Origin: a virus
Strand: one strand, 5' to 3'
Virus record (IMG/VR): IMGVR_UViG_3300017710_002137
Coordinates: 1-64,000 of that record
DNA: 64,000 bases
A program made the translations under genes and the position numbers. Below, piece after piece: positions 1 to 7,294 of the stretch. Position 1 is the first letter of the stretch; every line of letters starts with the position of its first letter. The notes under the pieces were generated by a model. The model was not told where the DNA came from. It saw nothing but the letters and a program-made list of their open reading frames with translations, and did no database searches.

Positions 1-24
1 AAGAAGGAGAACGAAAGTTTATAA
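1..24 (+). CDS. 3' end of an upstream gene (partial)
   Basis: The first 24 bases read as seven open codons (KKENESL) followed by TAA, and the stop overlaps the next ATG as TAATG. This overlap style recurs throughout the window, so this is probably the tail of a gene that starts outside it. AAGGAG at 4-9 can serve as the ribosome binding site of the next gene. Nothing can be said about function. Confidence 0.4.
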   Translation, partial: KKENESL

Positions 25-311
25 TGGAATCATTAAGAGATGTGGATTATGTTTATGTAATGAATCCACTTATACATGGAGATGATACAGCAATTGATTT
101 CATTGACCATGCAAAACATAAATGGCATACTACATATAGTGATGATATAAAAGGTAAAATGGCTTTTGGTAATGGTGGAGATAGAACAGAAACAACCACA
201 CCAGAAAACGATGTATGTAATTCATATGGAATAGAATCAGTATGGGGATTGGGAGATAAAGTACAATCTTCATCTTGGTTATTAGAAAAATATTTAAACA
301 TAGCAGAATAA
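24..311 (+). CDS. Hypothetical protein, 95 aa
   Basis: This is a soluble, acidic 95-residue protein that I do not recognise. The start is well placed: AAGGAG lies 15 nt upstream and the ATG overlaps the stop of the preceding frame. No signal peptide, membrane segment or cysteine cluster is visible. It begins a run of tightly packed small genes leading to peptide deformylase and overlaps the next start by one base. Small conserved genes of this sort are common between T4-like core genes. The call as a real gene rests on spacing and coding density, not on homology. Confidence 0.6.
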   Translation: MESLRDVDYVYVMNPLIHGDDTAIDFIDHAKHKWHTTYSDDIKGKMAFGNGGDRTETTTPENDVCNSYGIESVWGLGDKVQSSSWLLEKYLNIAE

Positions 312-529
312 TGGATATAGAACGATTAGTAAAAGAGTTTCCAAATGATATGGAACTTGGTAAGGCAGTAAGAGAGATTTACTTACAAAGAGAAAAAATT
401 TTAGAAGAACATAAAGATATAAAAATATTTGAATCACCTGATAAGGGTAAAACGGTTTATGTTAGAGGTTGGGGACAACCTTCTTCAACAAGAAAAAAAG
501 TTACAAATCAATTAAACATATTTGAATGA
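311..529 (+). CDS. Hypothetical protein, 72 aa
   Basis: The chosen start at 311 gives a TAATG overlap with the preceding stop; a longer version from 275 would overlap the previous gene by 37 nt. The 72-residue product is charged and probably helical in its first half (MDIERLVKEF onward), with a basic C-terminal part containing VYVRGWGQPSS. No family is recognised. Its TGA stop overlaps the ATG of the deformylase gene (ATGA), which suggests translational coupling with it. Confidence 0.6.
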   Translation: MDIERLVKEFPNDMELGKAVREIYLQREKILEEHKDIKIFESPDKGKTVYVRGWGQPSSTRKKVTNQLNIFE

Positions 530-1137
530 GATTAATTAAAGACCCAAATAAAATAAGAAAAGCAATTGAACCAACTCCCATGACTCAAGTAGAGATTGAT
601 GAAATATCAACAACTCTATTACAAGAACTAACAAAACATGGAGGAATAGGATTATCGGCAAACCAAATAGGATTAGATGTTAGGGCGTGTGTAATTAACG
701 TTACTGAGCCTTTAGTATTGATAAACCCAAAGGTTTTAGAAGTATCAGAAGATACTGTTGCTTATGTAGAACAATGTTTATCTATCCCAAAATCAATTCG
801 TAAACCAGTTAAAACAGTAAGACATAAATCATTTAAAGTTGAAACAGATAACTTAGGTATAGTAGAGTTTTCACCAACAAAAACAGATTGGAAAGATTCT
901 AATGAGTTCTTTTCTGATGAAGGATTGTTAGAAACAGTTTGTGCTCAACATGAGATAGACCATCTCAATGGAGTTCTAATTACAGACTCATCAAGAAGAT
1001 ATACTCAAACTATTACTCGAGCAAAAAAATATGGTAGAAACGAAAGGGTAATGGTTAAGTTACCAAGTGGAGATACTGAATTTATGAAATACAAGAAAGC
1101 AGAACCTTTATTAACACAAGGTGCTGAAATCTTATAA
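526..1137 (+). CDS. def: Peptide deformylase
   Basis: This metalloenzyme removes the formyl group from the N-terminal methionine of new proteins in the cytoplasm. All three family motifs are visible: motif 1 GIGLSANQ (residues 41-48), motif 2 EQCLS (82-86, with the metal-binding Cys84) and motif 3 HEIDH (142-146, with two His ligands and the catalytic Glu). Motif 2 normally reads EGCLS, so Gln83 replaces Gly. The 203 residues exceed the usual ~170, with extra sequence after HEIDH. Phage deformylases are known in T4-like marine phages, where they are thought to support rapid turnover of host or phage proteins. The gene overlaps the previous one by 4 nt. Confidence 0.93.
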   Translation: MRLIKDPNKIRKAIEPTPMTQVEIDEISTTLLQELTKHGGIGLSANQIGLDVRACVINVTEPLVLINPKVLEVSEDTVAYVEQCLSIPKSIRKPVKTVRHKSFKVETDNLGIVEFSPTKTDWKDSNEFFSDEGLLETVCAQHEIDHLNGVLITDSSRRYTQTITRAKKYGRNERVMVKLPSGDTEFMKYKKAEPLLTQGAEIL

Positions 1138-1149
1138 TTAAACGAAAAC

Positions 1150-1416
1150 ATGGGAAAACTTATATTTACATATACAGACAAGGATTTTATTGAGAACAAT
1201 AGAGAAGCTAATAAAGTAGAGCTTGATGTACCAGATGATATGGACATTAACGAATACAAAATCGTCTGTGTAAGAATGGCATCCGCCATTGGTTATGGTA
1301 ACAAATCAATAACAAAAGCATTTGGAGATTTAGTTTTTGGACAGGATGACCCAAACACAATAAAGGAATTATTAGATGAACTCAATATCAAAGGTGGCAA
1401 TAAAAAAATTAAATGA
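1150..1416 (+). CDS. Hypothetical protein, 88 aa
   Basis: This 88-residue acidic protein starts 12 nt after the deformylase stop. No clear Shine-Dalgarno sequence precedes it. The N-terminal strand-rich part (KLIFTYTDKDF) is followed by a helical central part containing VCVRMASAIGYG. I do not recognise a family. Position in the small-gene run and good spacing support it as a real gene. Its 3' end overlaps the proposed start of the next gene. Confidence 0.6.
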   Translation: MGKLIFTYTDKDFIENNREANKVELDVPDDMDINEYKIVCVRMASAIGYGNKSITKAFGDLVFGQDDPNTIKELLDELNIKGGNKKIK

Positions 1417-1627
1417 TAGATTATTAACTCAGAATATTATCATGCAAACACTTATTGATGTTATATTAGAGAATGGTATGATTACAGAAAAAGAGTTAGA
1501 ATCTAAGATACAAAAAAATATCGATGATATGGATAATATTCTCGATTCACTACAAGAAGAATCTTCAGAATTAGGTGAAGATGTAGTTATTAGTGGGATG
1601 TACTTCGGCCCACATGGAGAAGCATAA
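1376..1627 (+). CDS. Hypothetical helical protein, up to 83 aa
   Basis: The frame encodes a mainly helical acidic protein with MQTLIDVILENGMITEKEL in its centre, a pattern typical of small helix-turn-helix-like or coiled phage proteins. The start is uncertain: the ATG at 1376 overlaps the previous gene by 41 nt, while the ATG at 1442 leaves a 25-nt gap but removes a helix that fits the amphipathic pattern. I keep the longer form. No catalytic motif is seen. The C-terminus (YFGPHGEA) is less acidic than the rest. Confidence 0.5.
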   Translation: MNSISKVAIKKLNDRLLTQNIIMQTLIDVILENGMITEKELESKIQKNIDDMDNILDSLQEESSELGEDVVISGMYFGPHGEA

Positions 1628-1647
1628 TTAAAATTTTTCCGTTTTTA

Positions 1648-1679
1648 TTTGGATATATGGAATTTTTTTCGTATATTAG
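1648..1679 (+). promoter_or_regulatory. Putative Bacteroidota-type promoter
   Basis: TTTG at 1648-1651 is followed after exactly 20 nt by TATATTAG at 1672-1679. This matches the Bacteroidota housekeeping consensus TTG-N(17-23)-TAnnTTTG with one mismatch. It lies 30 nt upstream of the ATG at 1710 of the lysozyme-like gene. The same 20-nt spacing is seen at 25809-25839 and 28386-28417. Confidence 0.6.
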
Positions 1680-1709
1680 TGAAGTATGTTTAATCAAAGA
1701 GGAGACTTT

Positions 1710-2312
1710 ATGAAAAAACAAATTATATTTACTTTGATAGTTTCACTACTATCATTTGGAATGATTGATTCGGCAATGAAATCTGAGTTTAAAGCTTCAG
1801 AAATAACATTACAAGAATTAGAAGAACAAAGAAAGATTCAAGAGTTAGAATTAAAAAAACTCGAAGAACAAAGAATCCAGCAATATCACGAAGATGAACT
1901 ACAAAGGTTCTTAACTGATATAGGATTTAGAGAAAGTGGTAACAGATATGGTATCACAAATAAATGGGGATACATGGGTAGATATCAATTCGGTAAATCA
2001 ACATTAAAAGGTTTAGGATTTGAAGTTTCTAAAAATGAATTCCTTAGTAATCCACAACTACAAGATTCAGCAATGATGGCTTTATTAAATCACAACAAAG
2101 AAAAACTACAAAAGTATATTGATTTATTCGATGGAGAAACAATCGATGGTATGTATATTTCTGAAAGTGGTATATTAGCCGCGGCTCACCTCGGAGGACA
2201 GGGTTCTGTAAAAAGATACTTTAGAAATGGTAAGGTGTTTAGAGATGGTAATGGAACAAAGATTACATCTTATATGAATAAGTTTAGTGGATATGATATA
2301 AAATTAAATTAA
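1710..2312 (+). CDS. Secreted lysozyme / lytic transglycosylase-like protein
   Basis: The product probably cleaves peptidoglycan outside the cytoplasmic membrane. An N-terminal signal sequence (MKKQIIFTLIVSLLSFGMID) is followed by a Glu/Lys/Gln-rich coiled coil (about residues 25-60) and a lysozyme-fold domain. RESGNRYG supplies a candidate catalytic Glu, and GYMGRYQFGKSTL is the aromatic 'G.YQF' motif of transglycosylases. The ATG at 1710 is preferred to the one at 1686 because AGAGGAG lies 5 nt upstream and it puts the signal peptide at the N-terminus. It has its own promoter. A role in host lysis is plausible; a virion-associated wall hydrolase is an alternative. Confidence 0.75.
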   Translation: MKKQIIFTLIVSLLSFGMIDSAMKSEFKASEITLQELEEQRKIQELELKKLEEQRIQQYHEDELQRFLTDIGFRESGNRYGITNKWGYMGRYQFGKSTLKGLGFEVSKNEFLSNPQLQDSAMMALLNHNKEKLQKYIDLFDGETIDGMYISESGILAAAHLGGQGSVKRYFRNGKVFRDGNGTKITSYMNKFSGYDIKLN

Positions 2313-2319
2313 AAAAGTT

Positions 2320-2595
2320 ATGTTAGAATTATTTACAACCTATAATATCGTTATAGGTTTTTCAGTATTATTAAACTTAATATTATTGGTAGGTGTACGA
2401 AACCTTATACGCCAAAATGAACAACTCGAAGATAGAGTTGTTGAAACAATATATTCAATTAGAGATAGGGTTAGTATTTCTTTAGATAAAATGCGAAAAT
2501 TAGACAATAGAGAAGCCTTTGAAAAAGATGATGAGGTTGGGGTTACCTTTAACGAATTAAAAAAAATAGTAGAAGATTTAAATAACGAATTATAA
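2320..2595 (+). CDS. Small membrane-anchored coiled-coil protein
   Basis: This 91-residue protein has one hydrophobic N-terminal segment (about residues 8-27, IVIGFSVLLNLILLVGV) followed by a charged helical region with heptad-like spacing. It starts 7 nt after the lysozyme-like gene. That position and topology would fit an accessory lysis protein such as an inner-membrane spanin subunit, but no lipobox partner is seen nearby, so the role is only a guess. It is followed by the sigma factor gene after a single base. Confidence 0.6.
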   Translation: MLELFTTYNIVIGFSVLLNLILLVGVRNLIRQNEQLEDRVVETIYSIRDRVSISLDKMRKLDNREAFEKDDEVGVTFNELKKIVEDLNNEL

Positions 2596-2596
2596 T

Positions 2597-3346
2597 ATGC
2601 CAAAGAAAAGAAGAAAAAAATCCAAAATATATTTTGGTACACCTGCACAAGAAGCAATAGTTGAATATAATAATTGTGATGACCCAAAAATACGGTCTGT
2701 AATTTATGAAGAACGAATTAAGTATCCATTCGAAAAACTTGCGGAAAATGTTATTAATACTTTCAAGTTTTCATATTTCGATGTACCAAAAAAAGATATC
2801 CAAACAGAAGTAGTTTCTACAATGGTAGAAAAAATGCATATGTTTAAAGAGGGTAAGGGTAGAGCATTTTCTTACTTCACTATTATTGCAAAGAACCATT
2901 TGATTTTAAAGAATAATGGTAACTACAAAAGATGGAAACAAAACGCACTTCTTTCAGAAATGCCAGAAACATGGAATCCTGAAAATGATTTTACAGAAGT
3001 AGAAGAGAATAATGAGTTCAAAGATTTTAAACAACTTATGTTAGAATATTGGGATGAAAATCTAAACTCAGTATTCACTAAGAAAAGAGATTTACAAATA
3101 GCAGATGCGGTATTGGAATTATTTAGAAGAAGTGAACATATAGAAAACTTTAACAAAAAACATTTATATCTTCTCATTAGAGAAATGACCGATTGTAAAA
3201 CTCACTACATTACTAAAGTTGTAAATGTAATGAAAACACACCAGAAAAAAATGTTAAATGACTATCTTGAATATGGTGATTTTAGAAGTGAAAAAACTAA
3301 ATCATTTTGGAGTAAAGATGATTATATAGATACTGATTATTTATAG
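2597..3346 (+). CDS. Late-transcription sigma factor, T4 gp55-like
   Basis: This 249-residue protein resembles the minimal sigma factors of T4-like phages, which direct host RNA polymerase to late promoters. A basic N-terminus (MPKKRRKKSK) precedes a helical region of sigma region 2 type that contains AFSYFTIIAKNHLI (about residues 95-108), the aromatic stretch associated with -10 recognition and melting. The rest is helical and charged. It lies just upstream of the carbamoyltransferase and ahead of the virion genes that carry the TATTTATA element. Homology is recognised by pattern rather than by alignment, so a divergent regulator cannot be excluded. Confidence 0.65.
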   Translation: MPKKRRKKSKIYFGTPAQEAIVEYNNCDDPKIRSVIYEERIKYPFEKLAENVINTFKFSYFDVPKKDIQTEVVSTMVEKMHMFKEGKGRAFSYFTIIAKNHLILKNNGNYKRWKQNALLSEMPETWNPENDFTEVEENNEFKDFKQLMLEYWDENLNSVFTKKRDLQIADAVLELFRRSEHIENFNKKHLYLLIREMTDCKTHYITKVVNVMKTHQKKMLNDYLEYGDFRSEKTKSFWSKDDYIDTDYL

Positions 3347-3358
3347 AAAATAAAATCA

Positions 3359-5062
3359 ATGGGTTATATATTAGGAATTAGTTGTGGTTATCACGATTCG
3401 GCCGCCTCTTTAATTAAAGATGGAATTGTTTTAGGAGGATGTGAAGAAGAAAGATTTACAGGCATAAAACACGATTCATCCTTTCCACATAATACAATTA
3501 AGTGGTTATTAAAAGAATTTAATGTTACCAAAAATGATTTAGAAGCAATTTGTTTCTACGAATCTCCTATTGAAAAATTAGATAGGATTGAAACCTCTAC
3601 AAAAAAAGGTGGAATACTAAATTATTTTAACAGAAGAAATATTGTTAAAAGAAATACAATATCTTATCAAGATTTAATGTTAGATATTAATTCTTATGTT
3701 GGTAACAAAACAACTGTTTCTTTTTACGAACATCACTTATCTCATGCCGCATATTCCTATTATACTTCACCATATAATAATGCTATTATTGTTTCTGTTG
3801 ATGGTGTTGGTGAGTGGGAAACAACTACGATATATGAAGGAAATAGAAACACCTTAAAAAAATTAAAATCTATTAAATTCCCACATTCACTTGGAATGTT
3901 TTACTCAGCGATGACTGCTTTTCTTGGATTCAAACCAAACGAAGGTGAATATAAAATGATGGGATTGGCTCCATATGGAGATTCTTCTAAATACATAGAT
4001 AGATTTTCTTCTATTATTGAAGATACTTATGATGGTGGTTTTAAATTAAACATGAAGTTTTTTACATACGAGTATTCAGATACACATATGTTTAATGAAA
4101 AACTTGGAATGGAACTTGGAATAGAAAATAGATTACCCGAAGAACCACTAACACAACAACATAAAGATTTAGCGGCATCTGTACAATCTATTTACGAAAA
4201 ATACTTTTTTAATTTAGTAAATCATGCCTACGAACTTTCACCATCACGAAACTTATGTTTAAGTGGTGGGTGTGCTTATAATGGTACGGCTAATGGAAAG
4301 ATATTAAAACAAACCTCATATAATAATTTATGGATTCCACCTGCTCCATCTGATGCTGGTTCTTCTATTGGATGTGCTCTTCATCACTATTATACAAACA
4401 ATGTATCGTTGAGAAAAATAAATACTAATCCATATCTTGGGCCAGAGTATTCTAAAACTGAAATTAAAAATGTAATAGATAGATATACTAAATATGTTTA
4501 TGGTGAATATGTTTCTGATATCAACTTGATAAAAAATATTTCAAAAGAAATTACTGATGGAAATATTATTGGTTGGTTTGAGGGTAGAATGGAATTTGGT
4601 GCAAGAGCATTAGGTAATCGTTCTATATTAGCAAACCCAAGAGACCCTCAAATGAAATCTCGACTAAATAAAATGATTAAGAAGAGAGAGGGGTTTAGAC
4701 CATTTGCTCCAATAGTTAAAAAAGAATCACAAGTAAAATATTTTAAATATCAAAGAGTTGTTCCTTATATGAATCAAGTGGTTAAGGTTAAAGATGAATT
4801 TGTAAATAAACTTCCAGCTATAACTCACATTGATAAATCAGCAAGAATACAGAGTTTAGATTCTAAATCTCAACCAAGAATATACTCCTTATTAGAACAA
4901 CTTGAAAAGGATAATGAATATCCAATTGTTATTAATACTTCATTCAACTTAAAAGACCAAACAATGGTTTTAACACCAGAGGATGCAATCAAAACATTTC
5001 TAAATTGTGAAATGGATATTTTAGTTCTTGGTAATTACATCTTGAAAAAAACTATTTTATGA
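3359..5062 (+). CDS. Carbamoyltransferase, NodU/CmcH (TobZ) family
   Basis: Enzymes of this family transfer a carbamoyl group from carbamoyl phosphate to a hydroxyl, usually of a sugar, through a carbamoyl-adenylate. The N-terminal Kae1-like domain starts with GISCGYHDSAASL and contains EEERFTG and HHLSHAAYSYY, the histidine-rich metal site. The C-terminal YrdC-like domain has GRMEFGARALGNRSI and NTSFNLKDQ, both family hallmarks. At 567 residues it is full length. No ribosome binding site is obvious. Possible substrates are a glycan made by the sugar cluster at 40-64 kb or a modified DNA base; the sequence does not decide between them. Confidence 0.9.
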   Translation: MGYILGISCGYHDSAASLIKDGIVLGGCEEERFTGIKHDSSFPHNTIKWLLKEFNVTKNDLEAICFYESPIEKLDRIETSTKKGGILNYFNRRNIVKRNTISYQDLMLDINSYVGNKTTVSFYEHHLSHAAYSYYTSPYNNAIIVSVDGVGEWETTTIYEGNRNTLKKLKSIKFPHSLGMFYSAMTAFLGFKPNEGEYKMMGLAPYGDSSKYIDRFSSIIEDTYDGGFKLNMKFFTYEYSDTHMFNEKLGMELGIENRLPEEPLTQQHKDLAASVQSIYEKYFFNLVNHAYELSPSRNLCLSGGCAYNGTANGKILKQTSYNNLWIPPAPSDAGSSIGCALHHYYTNNVSLRKINTNPYLGPEYSKTEIKNVIDRYTKYVYGEYVSDINLIKNISKEITDGNIIGWFEGRMEFGARALGNRSILANPRDPQMKSRLNKMIKKREGFRPFAPIVKKESQVKYFKYQRVVPYMNQVVKVKDEFVNKLPAITHIDKSARIQSLDSKSQPRIYSLLEQLEKDNEYPIVINTSFNLKDQTMVLTPEDAIKTFLNCEMDILVLGNYILKKTIL

Positions 5063-5073
5063 TAAATTAACTA

Positions 5074-5081
5074 TATTTATC
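5074..5081 (+). promoter_or_regulatory. TATTTATC, variant of the proposed late element
   Basis: This is a 7/8 match to TATTTATA, the element found before many virion genes here. It lies directly after the carbamoyltransferase and before the tRNA-like/terminator sequence, so it could start a short non-coding transcript. The mismatch keeps confidence low. Confidence 0.3.
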
Positions 5082-5091
5082 AATAAGAACC

Positions 5092-5150
5092 CTGGTCGTA
5101 TAATAAAGTGGCTAGGATACAAACCCAACGAATTTCGGTTGGGTTTTTTT
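5092..5150 (+). ncRNA. Possible tRNA-half-like small RNA ending in a terminator
   Basis: The stretch GTGGCTAGGATAC at about 5108-5120 resembles a tRNA D-arm; GTAT at 5097-5100 can pair with ATAC at 5117-5120 as a D-stem. No anticodon arm, TTC loop or matching 3' acceptor strand follows. Instead comes a strong hairpin with a T-run. It may be a decayed tRNA, a small RNA or chance. It lies in the 246-nt gap between two genes. Confidence 0.3.
5122..5150 (+). terminator. Rho-independent terminator
   Basis: AACCCAAC at 5122-5129 pairs perfectly with GTTGGGTT at 5138-5145 across an 8-nt loop, followed by a run of T to 5150. It ends transcription downstream of the carbamoyltransferase gene or of the small RNA candidate. 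Confidence 0.8.
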
Positions 5151-5194
5151 GTACATACATATATAAACACCAAATACATCTCTTTAATTTAGGG

Positions 5195-5210
5195 TTGAAT
5201 ATATATTCAA
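5195..5210. promoter_or_regulatory. Operator-like palindrome, shared with 33351-33366
   Basis: TTGAATATATATTCAA is a perfect 16-bp palindrome. Its first 15 bases recur identically at 33351-33365, directly upstream of the ribbon-helix-helix repressor gene. Three bases upstream is TAATTTAG (5185-5192), a possible -10 element of the same variant type as at 1672. A repressor bound here would cover the start of transcription of the 5309 gene. Confidence 0.5.
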
Positions 5211-5308
5211 AATTTTTTTATCATATATACCATAGTTATTTGTGGATATCCCAATGTTTTGCAAGATGGAAAAGTTATTAACATTAATTAAAACAAAAGG
5301 AGAAACAT

Positions 5309-5539
5309 ATGGAATTTTTGAAAAAAATTGGCTCTTGGGCTGATGAACTAACAAAAATTGGTATTAGTATAGTTGCTTTAGGAGTTGTACTTGAAGTATT
5401 ATTCAAAGGAGCAAACATCCCATTTTGGCCAGAAGTATCAGTAGTTGATAATCTTATGGGTATTTTAGGAAGTTTGAGTGCTGAAGGTCTGTTAGGACTT
5501 GTAGGTGCTTTTGTACTGTATCATATAATTAAGAAGTAG
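5309..5539 (+). CDS. Small two-segment membrane protein
   Basis: A 76-residue protein with two hydrophobic stretches (about residues 16-34 and 58-73), an amphipathic basic N-terminus (MEFLKKIGSWADEL) and a C-terminal KK. AAAGGAG sits 6 nt before the ATG, a strong ribosome binding site for this genome. Size and topology would suit a class II-like holin or another inner-membrane phage protein, but there is no diagnostic motif. It is monocistronic: a terminator and an operator-like palindrome lie upstream and another terminator downstream, so it appears separately regulated. Confidence 0.7.
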   Translation: MEFLKKIGSWADELTKIGISIVALGVVLEVLFKGANIPFWPEVSVVDNLMGILGSLSAEGLLGLVGAFVLYHIIKK

Positions 5540-5574
5540 TAAATATTTTTTAATTCCATAACGCGTTAAAAATC

Positions 5575-5602
5575 AAACCCTCACTTAAGGTGGGGGTTTT
5601 TT
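5575..5602 (+). terminator. Rho-independent terminator
   Basis: AAACCCTCAC (5575-5584) pairs with GTGGGGGTTT (5590-5599) across the 5-nt loop TTAAG, with one T-G wobble, and is followed by more T residues. It isolates the small membrane protein gene from the virion operon. Confidence 0.8.
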
Positions 5603-5611
5603 ATTTTACCA

Positions 5612-5621
5612 TATTTATATA
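5612..5621 (+). promoter_or_regulatory. Proposed late promoter element TATTTATATA
   Basis: TATTTATATA lies 20 nt before the ATG at 5642, right after a terminator. The same element precedes several other virion genes. An inverted repeat ACCATATT (5608-5615) / AATATGGT (5628-5635) overlaps it. Confidence 0.55.
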
Positions 5622-5641
5622 CAACATAATATGGTATAATC

Positions 5642-6052
5642 ATGAGTACAGATTTTGAATTATTTCCTGGCAAAAACTTAAGTGGGTTGTTCAAAGATAT
5701 CTACGATAATCAACAGAACAAGAAAAAGAGAATCTCAGAACTAATTGCGGAGATGAGAAAAATAATTAGACATGCTGGAGATATGGCAGTAATTGGTCCA
5801 ATATTAAAAGATTTAATTGATTCATCAATACGAAACGATGAATCATTAATTAAGATGAGTGCAATTGCTCAAAGGATAATTGGTGCACAACATAAAGCAG
5901 AAGGAGATAGTGGATTCCTTAGTGATGATGAAAAGGAACAACTTCTAAAACAATTAGATGAAACAATTGCTGAAGTTGCAGATGAACATGATACAAAGGT
6001 TGATGAACTTACAAATGAAATAGAAGAACTTAAACAAAAAGTTAACGAGTAA
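5642..6052 (+). CDS. Hypothetical helical protein at the head of the virion operon
   Basis: The 136-residue product is almost entirely helical and charged, with a C-terminal coiled coil (about residues 95-136, containing DELTNEIEELKQKVNE). The central DSSIRNDESLIKMSAIAQRI resembles a pattern I recall from T4-like marine phages, but I cannot assign a function; a small terminase or assembly factor is possible. It has no clear Shine-Dalgarno sequence. Its stop overlaps the next ATG as TAATG, so it is probably co-translated with the spike-like protein. Confidence 0.6.
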   Translation: MSTDFELFPGKNLSGLFKDIYDNQQNKKKRISELIAEMRKIIRHAGDMAVIGPILKDLIDSSIRNDESLIKMSAIAQRIIGAQHKAEGDSGFLSDDEKEQLLKQLDETIAEVADEHDTKVDELTNEIEELKQKVNE

Positions 6053-7290
6053 TGGCAAGAAGAATATCTACATCTAACGCATCGTTTTTTAATAACTACC
6101 AATCCACAGGACAAGATAATGTAACAGGTACTGTTGTATTTGTTCATGTTGATGATAGTGAATTCGAAACTATAGCAATTCCAAGTGATATTAGTTCTGA
6201 TGTATCTGATAAAGATTCTAAACTCGGATTTGCAAAAATAGTTTTAAGAGCGGATACATCATATGATTTAGATGATTTAGGAGATTATCCCCCATATAAT
6301 ATTGATGAAGGATTGCCTCTTCTTGGTGAAGTTGTTGAAATGGTTAAGGTTGGTGGAAACTTACATTATAAAAGAATTCACAACATTGATATAAACAAAG
6401 GAAACGCTGTAGAAGATGCTCAACTAAAAGGATTACCAGTAGAAAGTTCGGATGGAGCTTCTGGTGATTACGGAGAAACATCATCAACAGGAACTCCAAA
6501 CTCAGGAGGAGATGGTGATAGAAATAATAAACTTGGTGAATACTTTGAACCAACACAGATAAATCCTTTAAAATACTACGAAGGTGATAAATTATTACAA
6601 TCGAGATTTGGTCAATCAATTAGATTTAGTGGATACAATAATGAAGAAAATGTTTTAGCACCAACTATTCTTATTCGTAATAGACAAAACGATAAATCTA
6701 TTGAAGATTTAAAAGAATATGAAATAACCGAAGAAAATGTAATAGAAGATGGTTCAACAATTGCAATTACAAGTGGAGATTATTTATTAGGATTTAGTCC
6801 TGGTACAGAAGATGTTCCTTTTGAAACTGAGCCTGTATATCACACACCACCAGATGAATTAAAAGGAACAGACCAAGTTCTTGTTAATAGTGGTAGAATT
6901 ATATTATCATCAAAAGATTCTGAAATGATTTTCTTTTCTAAGGGAGATGTTTCAATATTATGTGATAGTAAACTTACAATTGATAATGGTAACGATGGAG
7001 CCTTTATTGATTTAAATGGAGAGTACAGAACTACAACAAATGATAATGATATGTTTTTCTTGGGTGGAAGTGGGAAAATATTTTTAAATGTTGATGGTGT
7101 TGAAGATGAACCTTTAGTAAGAGGTGAAACACTTCTTGGATTACTTGAAGAATTGATTGATGCTATAAATGTACAAATATTTCAAACACCATGTGGCCCT
7201 ACATCACCTGGTCCAACAAATGCACCAACCTTTAATGATATTAAATCAAGACTAAACACTTTCTTATCTACTTTAAATTATACGGAGTAA
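6052..7290 (+). CDS. Baseplate spike / gp5-like hub protein
   Basis: This probable virion protein has an N-terminal OB-fold-like region (about residues 25-110, GTVVFVHVDDSEF through GEVVEMVKVGG), a low-complexity Gly/Ser/Asp linker (about 130-155), and a C-terminal beta-helix-like part with repeated short strands (GRIILSSKDSEMIFFSKGD, then KLTIDNGNDGAF, then GSGKIFLN). That order matches central spike proteins such as T4 gp5 and VgrG. No lysozyme domain is seen, unlike T4 gp5. The context just before gp25 and gp6 supports a baseplate role. Confidence 0.65.
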   Translation: MARRISTSNASFFNNYQSTGQDNVTGTVVFVHVDDSEFETIAIPSDISSDVSDKDSKLGFAKIVLRADTSYDLDDLGDYPPYNIDEGLPLLGEVVEMVKVGGNLHYKRIHNIDINKGNAVEDAQLKGLPVESSDGASGDYGETSSTGTPNSGGDGDRNNKLGEYFEPTQINPLKYYEGDKLLQSRFGQSIRFSGYNNEENVLAPTILIRNRQNDKSIEDLKEYEITEENVIEDGSTIAITSGDYLLGFSPGTEDVPFETEPVYHTPPDELKGTDQVLVNSGRIILSSKDSEMIFFSKGDVSILCDSKLTIDNGNDGAFIDLNGEYRTTTNDNDMFFLGGSGKIFLNVDGVEDEPLVRGETLLGLLEELIDAINVQIFQTPCGPTSPGPTNAPTFNDIKSRLNTFLSTLNYTE

Positions 7291-7294
7291 GAAG

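Noticed and set aside
5092-5150. A complete tRNA gene
   Set aside because: No 3' acceptor strand, no TTC loop and no proper 7-nt anticodon loop can be drawn; only a D-arm-like part exists.
5608-5635. Inverted repeat ACCATATT/AATATGGT as a second operator
   Set aside because: Arms are AT-rich with a 12-nt spacer and the sequence is not repeated elsewhere; support is too weak for a separate claim.
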